DNA from: Kryptolebias marmoratus
Taxonomy: Eukaryota > Chordata > Actinopteri > Cyprinodontiformes > Rivulidae
Assembly: GCF_001649575.2 (NCBI RefSeq)
Contig: NC_051437.1
Coordinates: 14,051,770-14,115,769 of the forward strand
Direction: 5' to 3'
Length of the DNA stretch: 64,000 nucleotides
The position numbers and the translations under genes are program-made. The notes under the pieces are model-generated. The model had not been told where the DNA came from and ran no database searches. It saw only the letters and a program-made list of their open reading frames with translations. Of the stretch, positions 12,707 through 25,700 are shown piece after piece; within the stretch, counting starts at the first letter, position 1; each line of letters begins with the position of its first letter.

Positions 12707-12716
12707 CTATTTATAG
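12707..12716 (-). promoter_or_regulatory. asb14: TATA-like / MEF2-consensus box of asb14
   Basis: The minus strand reads CTATAAATAG. This fits the MEF2 consensus CTA(A/T)4TAG and contains TATAAA. It stands about 25-30 bp upstream of the inferred transcription start. A CATGTG E-box lies about 10 bp further upstream on the plus-strand side (near 12695). ASB14 is known as a muscle-enriched gene in mammals, which fits a MEF2-type element. Confidence 0.55.
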
Positions 12717-12823
12717 TCCCCCGACCATAAATATCAGATCACAGGGTTCTCGTAACTTGTACCTAACTCTGACCTACTAAACGCTGCAGCAACTGCCACC
12801 AGCACTAATAACACACACATCTT

Positions 12824-12826
<3 letters not shown>

Positions 12827-12855
<29 letters not shown>
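12827..12855. repeat. (CA)n microsatellite between asb14 and dnah12
   Basis: A near-pure CA dinucleotide run in the roughly 1-kb interval between the asb14 promoter and the dnah12 stop codon. The rest of the interval (12720-13718) is AT-rich and shows no coding signal. Confidence 0.85.
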
Positions 12856-12857
<2 letters not shown>

Positions 12858-13621
12858 TCAGAACTACATAGCATAGTAGAAAAAAATAAATGTGCACATT
12901 TTAGACAAATTTTACAATTTACCCCCAAAAATATAATTTGTGACACAAACAGACACATGAGTTGTTGCAGTTTTAAGTTTTTAAACAATGTTTTACATCC
13001 TCTAATGTTACTGTAGTGTATTAACTTGTGAATCAGCTCACATTGAGCTAAAAAAGGAGAGAAGAAAGAGGAGCCAAGCGCCAACAAACAGGAACGATAG
13101 GTATAAACAGAAAGGAAGTGTACTGCACTTATTTTCTGTTAGGTTGGTAGAGTTAAAATGTTTTGTTAAAAAGTTTTTCATGTTTTTAATTTAAGAAATA
13201 CATCTTCAGATTGATAATGTCACACAGAAAATCCACTTCACTGCGACCGAAGATGTCTGTTTTTTTAAAAAGGCGTGTCACAGAGGTAACTATTGGTGCC
13301 TGGAAAGTGCTGTTATTATTAAAATCTGATGTAAAAACCAAACCAGCTCTCTGTATGAGCATTTTAAAAACCAGGATTGGTGATTTCCTTAACAGTTCGC
13401 AATTTTAATTATTTTTTTTTTTACATACAATTAACTTGGTCTATAAAGTGCTATTGAAATTTCACAGTGCATCTAAAGAGCATTTTTTTATTTGTGTGTA
13501 TTTACTGTAATATATATATATTTAAAAGAAAACTGCATCACTTTGTGAGTAGTAGCTACCAGGCAAAGAAAAACAAACTGCAGCACAAATCATTAAATGC
13601 TCTTTTTTTTAAGGTTTCATG

Positions 13622-13627
13622 TTTATT
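13622..13627 (-). terminator. dnah12: Possible dnah12 polyadenylation signal
   Basis: Minus-strand AATAAA (plus tttatt) about 92 bp after the stop codon at 13719-13721. Another AATAAA on the same strand lies near 13487. Which one is used cannot be told from sequence. Confidence 0.4.
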
Positions 13628-13718
13628 TTTGAATTGCTTCAGAATAAAGTTAAATAATAACAATAAATGCAAGTGGTATTATGAAGTGCTTGAGTCTCCA
13701 GCAGCGTGTCGTCTGATC

Positions 13719-16700
13719 TCAGTCATCAAGCTGGCAGAGCATGGCCACGCCGCGCTTCACCCAGTGCTGCGGGCGCTTGCTGGTGGGCAGCACCATGGAA
13801 ATTACAAAATTGGTGGAGTGGCCTGTAGTGGAGAGCGTGCCCTTCCTCTCACTGGTCTTATAAAGAGGACAAACATACAGCGCCTGGGGTTCATCAGTGC
13901 TCTTCTTTTCAGCTGTGTAAAAGAAAACAAAAAAGAAGAAGAAATTAGATATGATATACCAGGAAGTTAAACAACATCGGTGAGAAACTCCTGAAATATG
14001 AATGATGTAAACTGAAATTGTCACAAATTTGAAATTTGGGTTCTGTCCAAAAAGAGAGTAAGGTAATACTTACTGGGTTTTATCCAAATGATGGGCATCG
14101 AGTCAAACAGTACTTTGGGGTGCTGCTCAGCCAGAACGCCACTGATAGAAAAAAAAAAACTAAGACATCTTATGTTTGGCTGCATTTTACTGATAGTGGA
14201 AGAAATAAAACTACAATTGTCACAATATTACAGGTTAGAAATTGTACAAACAACAGGTAGCAAAGAAGTACTATGATGAATGTTTCCTGCTAAAAATGTA
14301 GTGAGGTTTAAAACAACAGAAAACAGAAATGCATAAATAAAATACCTTACCTTTATATGTCAGTGAAGAGATAAACAAACTTTCTTACATTTACATTCAA
14401 ACATGTTTCTCTAAAGAGCTTTAGTTTCCAAAGAGGCCCAGCAAAAGAGAAACCACTCATGGCACTACAAGGCACCTTTCCAGTGCTCCCAGTCTGCTTT
14501 CATAAAGTTTTCCAACATAATTCTTAGCTTTTACTTTGTACTTTTAGCACATATTTGATTCCTTAAAGTGTTTTGTTGTGCAGCTCTAAAACTAGGCTTT
14601 TGATTCTGCTGTTACTTCTCTTAATCTACTTCTTATTACCTTTCTTTGTCCCATCGAGCTCCATCAAGAAACAAGCCGTTAATGTAAACGCCGTCTTCGG
14701 GTTCTGTTTCTGACGCATCAATTGGAAGAACCTGGATTTTTTTTTTTTTAAATCACATTCTTAGGGCAAAGAGGGGAAATACATTCAGAGACAAAAGGTT
14801 TATAGATTGAGTCTTCATACCTCAAAATCAAAGCCTAGCAGATCAATGGGGACGTGGTATTTCCTGGCGTAGTTCTGCATGGCTCCGGTTAAGAAGGCCT
14901 GTGTGAAGAAGAAGCCGGACAGCCAGAACACACGTGGCTTTCTGGTTTCATACCAAACCTTCAGGCACACAAAGTGAAGGTGAAAACAGGAGGAAAAGCT
15001 GCAGTGTGCTTCTTGTCTAAATGAGACTTGTCATACTTTTATCCTGTGAAGCCATTGAATTTTTCCCACCTGTAAAAACCTGAGCCTTGAGAGAAAGTCA
15101 TTTATGTAACTACCCAGAGGCTTGAGACTCGGGTAGGAGCGCTTGGCCCATTTTTCTGGGACCTTGCCCACGACCAAATTGCCTGCGACTGCCTCCAGCT
15201 CTGAATCCATCACCACCAAGCCCTTAATAGCTTTTAGGAGGTTCTGGAGACTCACACGAATAGTGCCACACAGCCTGAGAAACAAACAAACAAACAGCAG
15301 TTTGAGACGTACACGTTGACTGATGGTTATGGCTCGTGGTTAAATCACTGGTCTGTGTCTTCATACGTGTTGTATCGCTCCATTTCTTGGACGAGAACAG
15401 TGTTCATGCTTTCTTTGTAGAGAACCGGAAACTTCAAGAGAGCCGCTTCAGTGTCAAAGTTAGCTGGGAGCTGGTGGGAGAAGCGCATGTGAAAGTTAGA
15501 AATGTACAGTACATTAAGAATATGAAACAAAAGCAATAATTAATTATAAAAATACTTTCAATGCTGACATTTGTTTCCAATAACATTCACTAAAACAGCT
15601 CTATGTCACTACTTATGTATGCTCTCAGTCATAATCCTGAGTCTGATCCTAAATGCTTGAGTTAAGAACATTATAAGTAATGGCTCAGTCAACAACAGCT
15701 GTGATTCTGATAATATATTTAATCAGATCTAAGCTACTTTAAAATAAACTTTACAGCCACGTGCACTGCCAATACAGTTTAATTAATCCCTGAAATTCAC
15801 TGACAGAAATAGAAAATATGATCTTAAAAAAGAATAGTTTCTGTTATCACAGATATTCTTTCTGACTGACTGATGCTGTTTTTAAGATTTAAAATAAATT
15901 CTATTAAAATAAGTTTAAGTTTTTTTTTAGTAATCTGTCAAACATTCCTCCAAAATAAGAGATCTAATCTCAGGCCTGGGATTATCCCTCTTGACTCGGT
16001 CTTTGAAATGTGCCGGCCATAAGGAAGTACTTATCGGTATACTATTATTCCAGTATTTACCTTTTCTTCTTTTTCTTTTTGTTCTTTTTTAAAACTTTAT
16101 AATCTTCTGCGTTATTTATAAACATTGTTTTGATTCGATGATTTCATTTTTATGTAATAGTGTCACAGTCTTAGTAAAAGAAAAATACAGTCATAAGTAC
16201 TTCTTTTTTTGCTTTTGCTGATATAAAGCTATTTAGCTGTGGCCAAGAAGCAAAATCAATCTTAATGAGATGATAGTGTTATTTAGTAAATTGAGAGATT
16301 CTCAACATTATTGGATATGTGAACCAGACGCCACAGAAATCTATTTAATAATTGTTGAAACACTTTAGCGAGGATACAAACCACCTATATATGTTCAGAT
16401 GTTACCACAGTACCCTAACTGACCAACATCAACATTTCTCGACTCGTACTAACATCTAAAAAAATCCATCTGAAAGTAAGAAGAGATTTAATTGGTCAGA
16501 CCTTGGTAAGGATGTCATTTGCGATGTCGTACAGGGTGTGGTCACTTCCAGAACTGGGCCCACCCATAGCTCCTCCACCCTGGGTGAGAAGCAGTGAATC
16601 GAACAGCAGTTTTGTTTGCTGCAGATCTTTAGAAATGTCGACATTTTCATGCATCCCAAACACTTCTGGATTCTGGCTGAATGGAAGAGTCTGGAAAACA

Positions 16701-19700
16701 AAAATGCATTGTAACTCAGTTGTAAAAACAAAGAAAAAAAAGAAAAAAACATTCATCTTCATGGAGTTTTTTTTTTTTACCTTAATGAAAAGAACGTAGT
16801 CTTCATAGCTAGATTTAGGTGGGGTAAAGTATTCACCACTGGGTGACAAAGGGTAGCGAAACGTCTCAATAATGTCCTTGTTGTAGAAATCAGCCAAGAT
16901 AGTCAGCAGGAGCCGCCGATCCCAGTCGTCTGTCACACGACCCCCGTAGTTACACTCTCCAGTCAGGTATGTGATGGCCTCCAAGGGCACCTCATTATAT
17001 TCATTTATAAACAGCTAAACAGAAAAGAAACCAAATGTGCTCTAAATTTTGTAATGGTGGCAACTTCACAACCGAGAGCTCAACTAAATACCTGAAGCTG
17101 TCTGATGCTTATACGAAGGTCAGACTCGTTAAAGCCGTAGGGAATGTTCCAGCCCAGCGGACCGAACTTTTTCCTCTCCTGAACAAGAGCGTGGAAGAAG
17201 CACAGTCCAAACAGGAGCTTTTCCCAAACCTGGTTAAAAGAAATCTACAAGTCAGAGAACATGCCTCTCCGTGAGAGAAAATGTAAACGTGAGCTTAACT
17301 CACCAGCTCCTTATTGGGGCAGTTATTGAAGAAGTTTGGGTCAGAAACAGGATCTGACAAGTAAGACTGCAGCAGGTTGAGACGAAGTCCTGTCGGAGGC
17401 TCGTTCGTCATTTTTACCCCATTCTGCAGGATGGTCACTGGAAACTGAATTCAAACATTAAAAAAAAAAAAAAAATTCTACATATTGCAAATTCTTGTAC
17501 AAAATAAAATATAATCAAATGAAAGCTCTGCCTGGCTGCTTAAATTTGTTTTGTTTTTTTTCAAACAAATGTGCTGAGGCAGGTTTTACCTTGGATGAAG
17601 GGTAACTTGTGAGCCAGAGGCGGAAATCTTGGTGGCATGTTGCAGGACTGAAGTCCTCACAGATTTTCTCCAGAGCGGACATCCACGAAACGGCCAGGTG
17701 ACAGTTCTGCAAACAGACCCATGTCCCGTCCTGCCTGGCTGTGGATATCATTCTTGCAGCTATGGGCCCCTGGCCCTGACCCAGAGAGATAGACTGGAAC
17801 TTAGCTTCACTCATTTTCTTGTCGCTGGCGAACTTTAATAAACCTATGAAAAGACGTTGTTATTTTTCATGACTTTCATTGCAAGGGAGCTTCTTGAAAA
17901 TTACAGTCACAGAAAAGGAAGTACTTACTAGCCATGGGATCTGCTCCTGGAGAAAGAACAAACACCAGCGGGATGGTGCAGTTGGAGTCCAGGTAGCTCT
18001 TGCTCAAGTCAAAGGGAGGGGGTTGAACAAATTTCTTACCCAGATTGTAAGTCACATATTTAGTGACAGCTGGGAGTATCTTGTCAGGCCTGAGACAGCG
18101 AATAATGATCATTTTCTGCAGGTTACTGAGACGGTCAGACCATGGTGCCGGCAGTCCAACACTGCATGGCTCTTTGCTGTCATAAACAGGCTTAAAGTCA
18201 GCTGGACTCTTCATGAAAGCCTCTCTGTGAAGTAAATAACAAATCAATCTACTGCTTGAAAATAAATAACATTGGAAAACACAAAAAGGGAGGAGTAAAT
18301 TGAAATAAGTCATAAAGACTCATTTGTTTGAGTGAGTATTGCGTTGTACTTTATTCCCTGTAAGCCTGGCAGTTCACTTGCTCTGCAGATTTCTTCCCAG
18401 CTCTTATCCTGTAGCCAGCTGGGGTCTGGGTTAGGAATGGTGTTCTGCAGGCCCACCCCCCCAGTTAGCAAAAACATGAAGTCCTGGTATTCAATCTCGC
18501 CCTTTGCTCTAAAAAAAGATATAATAATGGATGACAAAACATTGTACTAAAATGACACATGATTGTTTTTAATGGCTTAATGGGCTTTTGTGTGATTGTT
18601 GAAACAGCTAAACCACTTACAGCAGCAAATTGCAGCAGAGGAGGAAGGAGAAGAGGAGTTTGTCTTTCTCAAAGAGAGACCGACAGACGTTGCAATACAA
18701 GTTATAGGTGAAGTGATCAATTAAATATTGAAGCCTCCGCTCCAGAATCTTGGACTTGTTACTAATGAATAAAAAGAAAAACATTTAAAAAAAAAATCAG
18801 AAAAGCAATAATAACTGACTACAGAGTTTTAAACCATAATATAACCATTTTAAAACGTAGTAACTGATTCTCCAAATACCTGAGTGCTTATTTATATGTG
18901 CCTGTGATACAATGCAACTTATTGTGTCTACTAGTACTACATTAGAGTAGAAGTTTAGTACAAAAATGAATATTACATGTATAAATTAATCTGTTTTTTT
19001 GTTTCTAAAACTGTTTAAAACTAAGAAACAGTAAGGTTAGTTTGGACTTCAATGTACTGTTAGCAGACACATATCTGTCAACCAGGTGAGTTTCTGTCTT
19101 AAAGATGTCTAATTTCTGTTTATTTTGTGTGGAAATTGTAGACAAAATGCATTAAACTGTTGGTACAAACAGAGCCTGAACAGATTAGCATTTCAGCTTT
19201 CGGGGGAAAGCAAAATACCTTTAATGTGCGTTACCCACCTGTCTTGAATAGAGTTAATGTAGAGGTTGACGAACCAGCTGAGAGAGTATTGGTACATGGG
19301 GTCTATGTTGGTCAAATCAGCAATACTGAAGAACAGGATAGATGAATGCTTGGAAATAGGTCTGTAACCTTCTCTAGACTCGGCAATCTTGATCTCTGTT
19401 TTCTCTGCAATCTTGAAAATATGTAAACAGCAAAATGTTATGACATCATATATATAAGGGTCATCAAATTCACCTTCTCGGTCTGACATTTATTAACAGT
19501 TCCCACCTGCTGTTTCTTGGTAATCTCGTTGGACATGAGTTTAGCAGAGTCTAGAATCTGAATGGCACTCTCATCCTCCAGGATGTTTCCCTCAGAAGAT
19601 TGCAGAGTTTCCAGTATTTTGTCCTCAATTTCCTTGAGCTGCCTCTTATTGTCAGCTGACTGCAGGATTAGAGCATTTCTCTCCTCTTCTAGTTCTGGCC

Positions 19701-22700
19701 TGTAAAAACCGGAGCAAGTGAGTGGTGCTACAAGCAAACCCACTGTATTTAACATATTTCTCTGACATAAGAGAGAGCCCAACCTCTCCTTCGCTACTAC
19801 AATCCCCAGCAGCTGGTCCTCCAATCCCTCTGGTGTGATCATAAAATTGAGCAAAGACACTTTGGTGGCCAGTTCTGGTAGGTAGTGTGGGTTCCTGAGC
19901 TTAGTGGTGATGTAGAAACGGAAATCAGCCGAGTACTCGATCACGCTCTCACCAAGACGGATGCAATCCACACCACCTAGGTGAACAGAACCTTTGTAAA
20001 CTTTGATTTTTATTCCAGACCTTCCTCTTACACAGTCACGCTCACAGTACCTTGTTTGAAGGTTTGTTTAAGCAGCAGCGGCTCCAGAGAAGGGTCCAGC
20101 TCTTCCCCTACGTTCTCCAGCAGCAACGGTGTTCCAAACTGAATGCAGTTTTCTAAAGTTCTTATGTAGTCTGCATCTGTTAACTTGACTACACTCAGGT
20201 TATTGTCCTTTTCTGAATTCTTCACCCACTTGTTGGCTTGACCCTGAGGATCAATCATCAAAGGCCTAAAAGGAAAACACACACATAAATAATTTATAAG
20301 GAAGAATGTTTTGTACAACTTCAAGCAGAAAGCCAGTATTTGACAAATGAACAGTGCGTTTCAGAAAACCACACTCACCATCTACGTGAGTTACTGACAA
20401 TGACACCGTTGTCGATGGAGAAAGAGTCACTGGGGAGGCCTGCGATGTTCCAAGCCCTGATTTTTATGGGATCTCCCAGAGTTTTACTGAGAGAGAAGTC
20501 GTCTGAGGACGGGATATTTTTAGACTGGGAGCATTTAATTAGGACAAAAGATGGATAATGTTCAATTACACGTGTGTAAGCTTAGAAAAAAAAGTGACAA
20601 TAGAAAGGATGAATGGAAAACGTTTACCTGGCAGAGACCGGTCCATAACTTAGTGCAGCTCTGTCTGAAACCAGCAGTGAAAGCTCCCAAGTAGGCGATG
20701 ACTCCAGCAGAGATAAGAACGTCCCCAGTCAAGTTGTCGTAGGTGTTCTGCAGGTCATCTGCCGCTTTTGACCATCTAAGGAAAGATTAATCAAATATAT
20801 CCCAATTTTTTATTCTTCCAGTTGCAAATATTACTAAATGAATAGCTATGAGCCTCATCATGACCTGGTCTTCTCTCCACCCAGACCGCCGATGAGCTTT
20901 TCAGCTCTCTCCAGCTTCTTTGCGCACAAATCTACTTGGAACTCCAGCTGGGCCTTCTCCTCCGTCTTCTCCTCAAAGGTTTTCTGAAGTGCAGCCAAGC
21001 GGTCCTCAACCTCTTTTAACTCATTTCTCTTCTGATCCAGCAGGGCCCTGGTAACACCCAGGGACTCCTGTGCCTCTGCAAGATTGGCCTTTTTAGGCGC
21101 TACAACCTAAAGACCGAAGTGACTCGTTGAGGTTTAGGAACAAGCAACAATCTACAAGCAGCTGTTGGTACAAGTCATAAGAAAAAGGCTGAGGAAATCT
21201 AAACAGATAACAAAAACGCTGCACCTTTGCCACCCTATCATAAACTTCCATCGCTTTGATCCACTTGCACAGACCTTCTGCTGCAGAGGAGGCCTTGGCC
21301 ACAATGCTGGGATCAAAGTCAGGATTAGTCATGTACTCACTACGGATTTTTTGCATCACGGGAACCTGCAAACCAAATGTTTCATAGGTTGAGACAATGT
21401 AAAAATGTTTGTTACTTTACTATCTGTGGAAAAAAATAAAAAATTTCCTGACACTCACAGGAATATTGTCTTTGTCGTACTCTTTAAGATCCCGTAAAAA
21501 GTTCATATCACCCAGTAGCTTCTTGCTTGGACCCCAGTAATCCAAAATCTATACAAGAAAGCACATTGCAATGTAAGTTATAAGAGCATAAAAAGGAAGC
21601 TTAAAAAAAGACCATGAAAAAAAGTTGATGAGTTTTGATGGTGTTTCAGCGACTAATAAAAAGGTAGCTATTCTTAAAGAGATGTGTTTATACTCAGTCT
21701 AACCTTTTTCCCGGTCCCAGCAGGGTCAGCTATCTTATCTGGTTTTATGTCCTTCATCACACATACAGCTGCCATCACCAGCTTCACTCCTGAAGGTGGA
21801 TTTTTCATCGCTTTCACAATGGTGACATCAGAGGGCTGAAATAAAACGCTTTCCATTAATCTGTTGTTGGAACAGCAATAATCTCAATATGTTCAGTTGT
21901 TCCAGAAGCGGCTACAGTTGAAGGAAAATTCACTTTTAATGTGTTCAAGGCAGAGAGAGCGGCCTCCAGAGCAGGGATGGCTTCAGCCAAGTCGCTCTCA
22001 CACTCATTCTTCAGAGCCTGAGCCTCAGTGGCTTTAATAGTTGCTGCCTCTTCATCCGCTCGCACAACTTTACTTTTGGCTTCCACTTCCACAGACTCCT
22101 GTTCAATCACCTGAAAAATCCCATAATAAAAATTAAATTTTTTGAATTTGGTGTACTTTATATCATTTAAACAAATGTCAGAGTTGATGTAGAGATGAAA
22201 TACAGTACTCGTTTGTACTCACCTTCATCATTTTGGTGTTGTCTATCTTTGCCTGTTCCAGTTTGGGTTGCAGATCAACTAGTTCCTTTTTCATCTCAGC
22301 AACCTACAAAAAAAAAGACATTGTTAGACTAACATGTGGCAACATTTAGTCTTTTAAAAACATCCAACTAAAAAAAAGAGCGAAACAACTCTGGTAAAAA
22401 TGGAACTTCACATACCTGAGATTCGGCAAAGGCAAGTTTATCCAGACCATTGGTATACCTCTGTTTTGCCTTCATGACAGTGTCTCTTTTCTGGGTGAGC
22501 AGTAGACGGAAAGCTGCAATCAGCTCCAGGTAGGATGCAGGAGTCACATAATTAGGGCGACCTAGTTCAGTGAGGAATCTGAAATTAAAACAAGCAGCAT
22601 CGTTAGGCGCTTGTATTCGTTTCACCCCTGAATACAGAAGTTAGACAGAACCACCGTCTTACCTTTGCGAGAGTTGTTTGGCAGAGGTGTGAAACGTTTT

Positions 22701-25700
22701 GCAGATCGGTACGACCTCCTGCCTTTCATTTTCACTCATCTCCAGTGATTCCAAGAAGGAGTTGGCCACTCGCTCAAGAGCTTCTTCCGGCCATGGCTGT
22801 CAGGACACAGAGAGAATGAGCATTGATACACAGGAGCATAAATTAAAAAACATAAATACTGAGTGTTACGTCAAGTAGTCACTTTTTACCATTATTTTTG
22901 TTTCAGCAACAATTAATTCTAGTAAACATTGTTTTTTCATGTTTTAGCACCTGTTATATACAATACATCCTTTTGCAAACATTTTGTAAATGGACGCCTT
23001 TTTACATTCACAAATTACCTGATACCAGTCAATAGTACAGCAGTTAATAAGAGATGGAAACTGGCGCAGGCGATTTCGAAAGGCGTTTCCAATGGGACTG
23101 AAGGCAACAACTATGTGTAGGTTTTCTCGACAGCGAGCCACGAAGAAGGCAAACAGAGTCAAGGGGCTCAGCTCCAAATTCTTATTACCAGCCTGAGCAA
23201 CGGGGCGTATTGTCTAAAGAAAAAGAAATAAGGAAGGAATCAATTTAAATGTAGGCTAGACAATCTCTTTAAAGAAGAAATGGATCTGTAATGAAGGAAT
23301 AAAAATCTGTTTAAGAATTTAAAAAAGGGGCTACCTCCATGATCTCCTGCTTCTCGTCTACAGCAAACAGATTAGGCACCTCTCCTGTGTTCAGGACGCT
23401 GTCCACATCTTCCAGAAAGGCCTCATCTTTGATCTGAGCATCAGTTAGCAGGAACACTGTCTTCTGTCCTTTAACCCCAGCATTCTTCAGCAGCATCTGC
23501 AGAAAATCAGAAAAATGTCATCTAATTTAATCTCACTCGACCTGTACAGAGCCAATTCACAGCGAATCCTCTTAGGAAGCTGTGGAAGCCATGAACAAGT
23601 TTGCATTCAAACAGAACAACATACAGTTCAGTCCAAAGCAATTTATTCTAGTTCAATAAATTTTAAGTTTTTCAAATGAGCCACATCCCGTATGTCTGAT
23701 TTAACAGATTTAACAGGACTAATGACACAAAATTGATAAAATGTCACAGACGTCTTAAAACTATCCGGCTAACCTTGAGGTCATCCCTCCACTCTGTCAT
23801 GCCGTAACTCTTAGAGATTTCAGGCTGGAACATGGTCATATGAGCCATTGATGTAGCCAGACGGGTGATGGACTGGCGTCCGCTGCCCCCCACTCCCACT
23901 AGCAGAGCATTGCCTCCTGGCTGCTTTAACACCCGGCTTATACGGGACAAATGCTCCAGGACATACCTATATGAAACAGATTATTTCCTCAACTGAACAC
24001 AATATATGCCTTGTCAACATTATAAAAGCACCTTTCGAAATTCCTCTACACATATCAAGTTAGTTGCAAGTATATTCTTGTTTCAGGAAAACCTGCTGGA
24101 TTAGTACAACAACTTCACATTTCAAATGCTGCAATCAAAACAGATTACCGGAAGATGACTAGGTTCATTCGATTCTTGTGCATCTGGTTGTACTCTTCGA
24201 GACACGACTCCACCACCTCAGCAAACGTATCCACTGAGGGCACCTCAGCGTATAAGCGCTCATCATCCTCGAGGTCAGGGTTCATGTAGTCACCAAAGAG
24301 AAGATTTCTCATGTCTTCCTCTACCAGCTGAAAAGAGGGGAAATGCGGATAGCTCAATTTAACACATGCACAGCTGCCTAAATGCATCCTTGTGATGTTA
24401 TGTTACAATTTTATTTACCTTAACATCATCTACATCTACTGCTTACACACCAATAGTGAAAATGATGTTACTACAGTAGGAAAAACTGAATCCTGACTTA
24501 CTTTACTGCCTTGTTTCAGGTGGTCAAAGACCTGCTCAAAGGACTCTTTGAAATGATCTTTGAGGATGCCGTTCATCAGCTTGAAGAGCCACGCTCTGTC
24601 TTTGTCATCCACCAGACGGTCGTAGTAGACACGGAAGACCTCGTGGACAAACAACCGTATCATAGTCTGCTTGTGTTCCAGAGACTCCTTCTTCAGCAGC
24701 AGGCAGCCTTGAATGACGCGAGAGAAATCTCGCAGGTTGAATGTGTAGTGAGACTTTGCTGGTGTGGGCAGCAGGTTTTTCATGGCTTTCTTGTACACCT
24801 TTAGGAAATAACAACAGGTTAAAAAATGACTTACAAACACCATAACCTCCTGCTGATTTTGAGTATTCATGTTAATACTCCTGCAAGAACTCACTTCCAT
24901 CGTAGCCGTCACTATTTGGTTGCCGACAGTAAAACATTCGGGAGGGAACATGCTGCGTTTCAGATGGAAGTCCACAATGTTGGAGAAAATCTGAACCATG
25001 GTATCGTCACTGAAGGGATTTATGCTGAAAATGTTAAAATGCCGCAGAAAACGAGAAGTTACAGCATTTCTTCCACCACCAGGGGGCCCCATTGCTGAGA
25101 TGAGCTGGAGATCCACAAGACTGATCTTGGACGTGTCCTTGAGGTCGTACCTGCCAAGGCATCAAAACTGAGTTCTACCTTTTCTATGAAGATATTCATT
25201 ACATATGTATTTTAAAAATTTTAAATTGCCCTCTAATATGAGACACTTTACCAGTTTCCGTGGTCTATGAACTGTCGAAGAAGCTCCACAGGAGGCTGCG
25301 CCCCAAACTGTTCCAGTGCAGGCATGTTCATATCATCGACAAAGATGACACACTTTTTCCCCATGGGAGGGCCAAAAACACCTTTCTTTCTCTTATCCAA
25401 TCTGGAAACGATGATATTCTGAAAAACATGTGAAGTACATAGTAAACCGTAGAATATTGAAATAGTTTTTTGTTGAAATTCTATTTTATAGCATTTTTAA
25501 GTGATCAAGTTTATTTATTTATTTTAAATACATATTTTATTGTCATTTCACTAAAACTAACCTGGGTTTGGTTTGCACTTGTTCGAGCTGAGAAGTTGAT
25601 AAAGAATGGAAGAAAACTGTCTTTGTCTAGATTATTCATGAGTTTCTCCTTCACATATACAGACTTCCCGGTGCCAGTAGGACCAACAAACAGAGGAGGA

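Noticed and set aside
12230..13720. Possible dnah12-asb14 read-through gene
   Set aside because: The interval has a dnah12 stop, polyadenylation signals and a separate TATA-type asb14 promoter; no exon bridging signal seen.
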